Of a stretch of DNA of 28,915 nt, positions 28,665 through 28,915 are shown piece by piece. Numbering within the stretch: the first letter of the stretch is position 1; every line of letters begins with the position of its first letter. The notes under the pieces are model-generated. The model was not told where the DNA came from. It searched no databases and saw only the letters and a list, made by a program, of their open reading frames with translations. Location: assembly GCA_003427395.1 (NCBI GenBank), contig BFEA01000261.1:1368629-1397543 (forward strand), read 5' to 3'. The translations under genes were made by a program, and so were the position numbers. The DNA is from Chara braunii (taxonomy: Eukaryota; Streptophyta; Charophyceae; Charales; Characeae).

Positions 28665-28915
28665 TGGACTTGGACGAGGTGCGCGGGTTGACAATTGCGC
28701 ACGGAAAGCGAACACATCAAAAAAATGGAGCGCACGAAACAGCGTCGCACCCCTGACGAAAGGAAGATGAAGCCGGTCCTGGTTGAAGGACCGCGGAGCT
28801 CTCTCTGCGGATGGTTCCGAATCCTGTTGCACGCGGCGTGATGCGCATCACCGTCGGGTGCGCTCCGCGACGCGGTTGTCTGTTAAGTGTGGAATGAGAG
28901 GGTGCTCAGGTTCAG
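28665..28915. other. No recognisable gene at the window end
   Basis: GC-rich sequence. A 38-codon ATG frame at 28725-28841 has A at -3 and G at +4 but no recognisable product. Confidence 0.3.

Noticed and set aside
28725-28841. Short ATG frame of 38 codons with A at -3 and G at +4
   Set aside because: Too short to support without homology or expression.
1-28915. CRISPR arrays, rRNA genes, bacterial operons or defence systems
   Set aside because: No spaced direct-repeat array, no rRNA-like sequence and no bacterial gene organisation were seen. The content is eukaryotic retroelement sequence.

Overview
The window looks like an intergenic, repeat-rich stretch of a large eukaryotic nuclear genome, most likely plant-type. 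It holds two degenerate Ty3/gypsy-type LTR retrotransposons, many microsatellites, fold-back repeats and tandem duplications. There is no compact gene array and no recognisable intact host gene. A primer-binding site matching initiator-Met tRNA, very long LTRs and the style of the reverse transcriptase motifs suggest a streptophyte, perhaps a charophyte alga such as Chara. That taxonomic guess is inference and is not proven by the sequence.

Region by region. Bases 1-6550 carry no gene I recognise. They hold tandem duplications (513-646, 2001-2155, 3382-3430, 3928-4021), a 74-bp tRNA-like sequence inside 13-bp direct repeats (1142-1241), two fold-back elements (2411-2585 and 5867-6111), a purine-rich block with G-runs (about 2590-3620), and CT and CA microsatellites. 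Bases 6551-20129 are one large Ty3/gypsy element of about 13.6 kb. It has a 2.8-kb left LTR, a TGGTATCAGAGC primer-binding site at 9379, gag with a zinc knuckle, protease, an acidic spacer, reverse transcriptase, RNase H, integrase, about 2.3 kb of extra open frames after integrase, and a 2.8-kb right LTR. The order gag-PR-RT-RH-INT is the Ty3/gypsy order. The polyprotein is dead: it has several in-frame stops (mostly TGA), frameshifts, a deletion that removes the first RT aspartate, and substituted RT and integrase catalytic residues.

Bases 20130-23370 contain a 32-bp tandem array, a polypurine tract and what may be another long LTR (about 20367-23370). These are followed by the leader, gag, protease and RT of a second, unrelated and equally degenerate Ty3/gypsy element, which stops abruptly near 28360 within the RT/RNase H connection. 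Bases 28360-28915 hold a block rich in CCAAC/GTTGG, a 26-bp-arm hairpin that abuts the single N, and nothing else recognised.

The most interesting signal lies inside the LTRs. A 76-codon window (8123-8350 in the left LTR, 18900-19127 in the right) ends in a splice-donor-like GTGAGT. It differs between the two copies at 11 positions, 10 of them third codon positions. Neighbouring open frames in the same LTRs show the mix of changes expected without selection. This suggests a protein-coding exon carried within the LTR, and that the two LTRs may not descend from one insertion. A second notable signal is a 209-bp fold-back element that interrupts a post-integrase open frame. Removing it with a 2-bp duplication would put the two halves back in the same reading frame.
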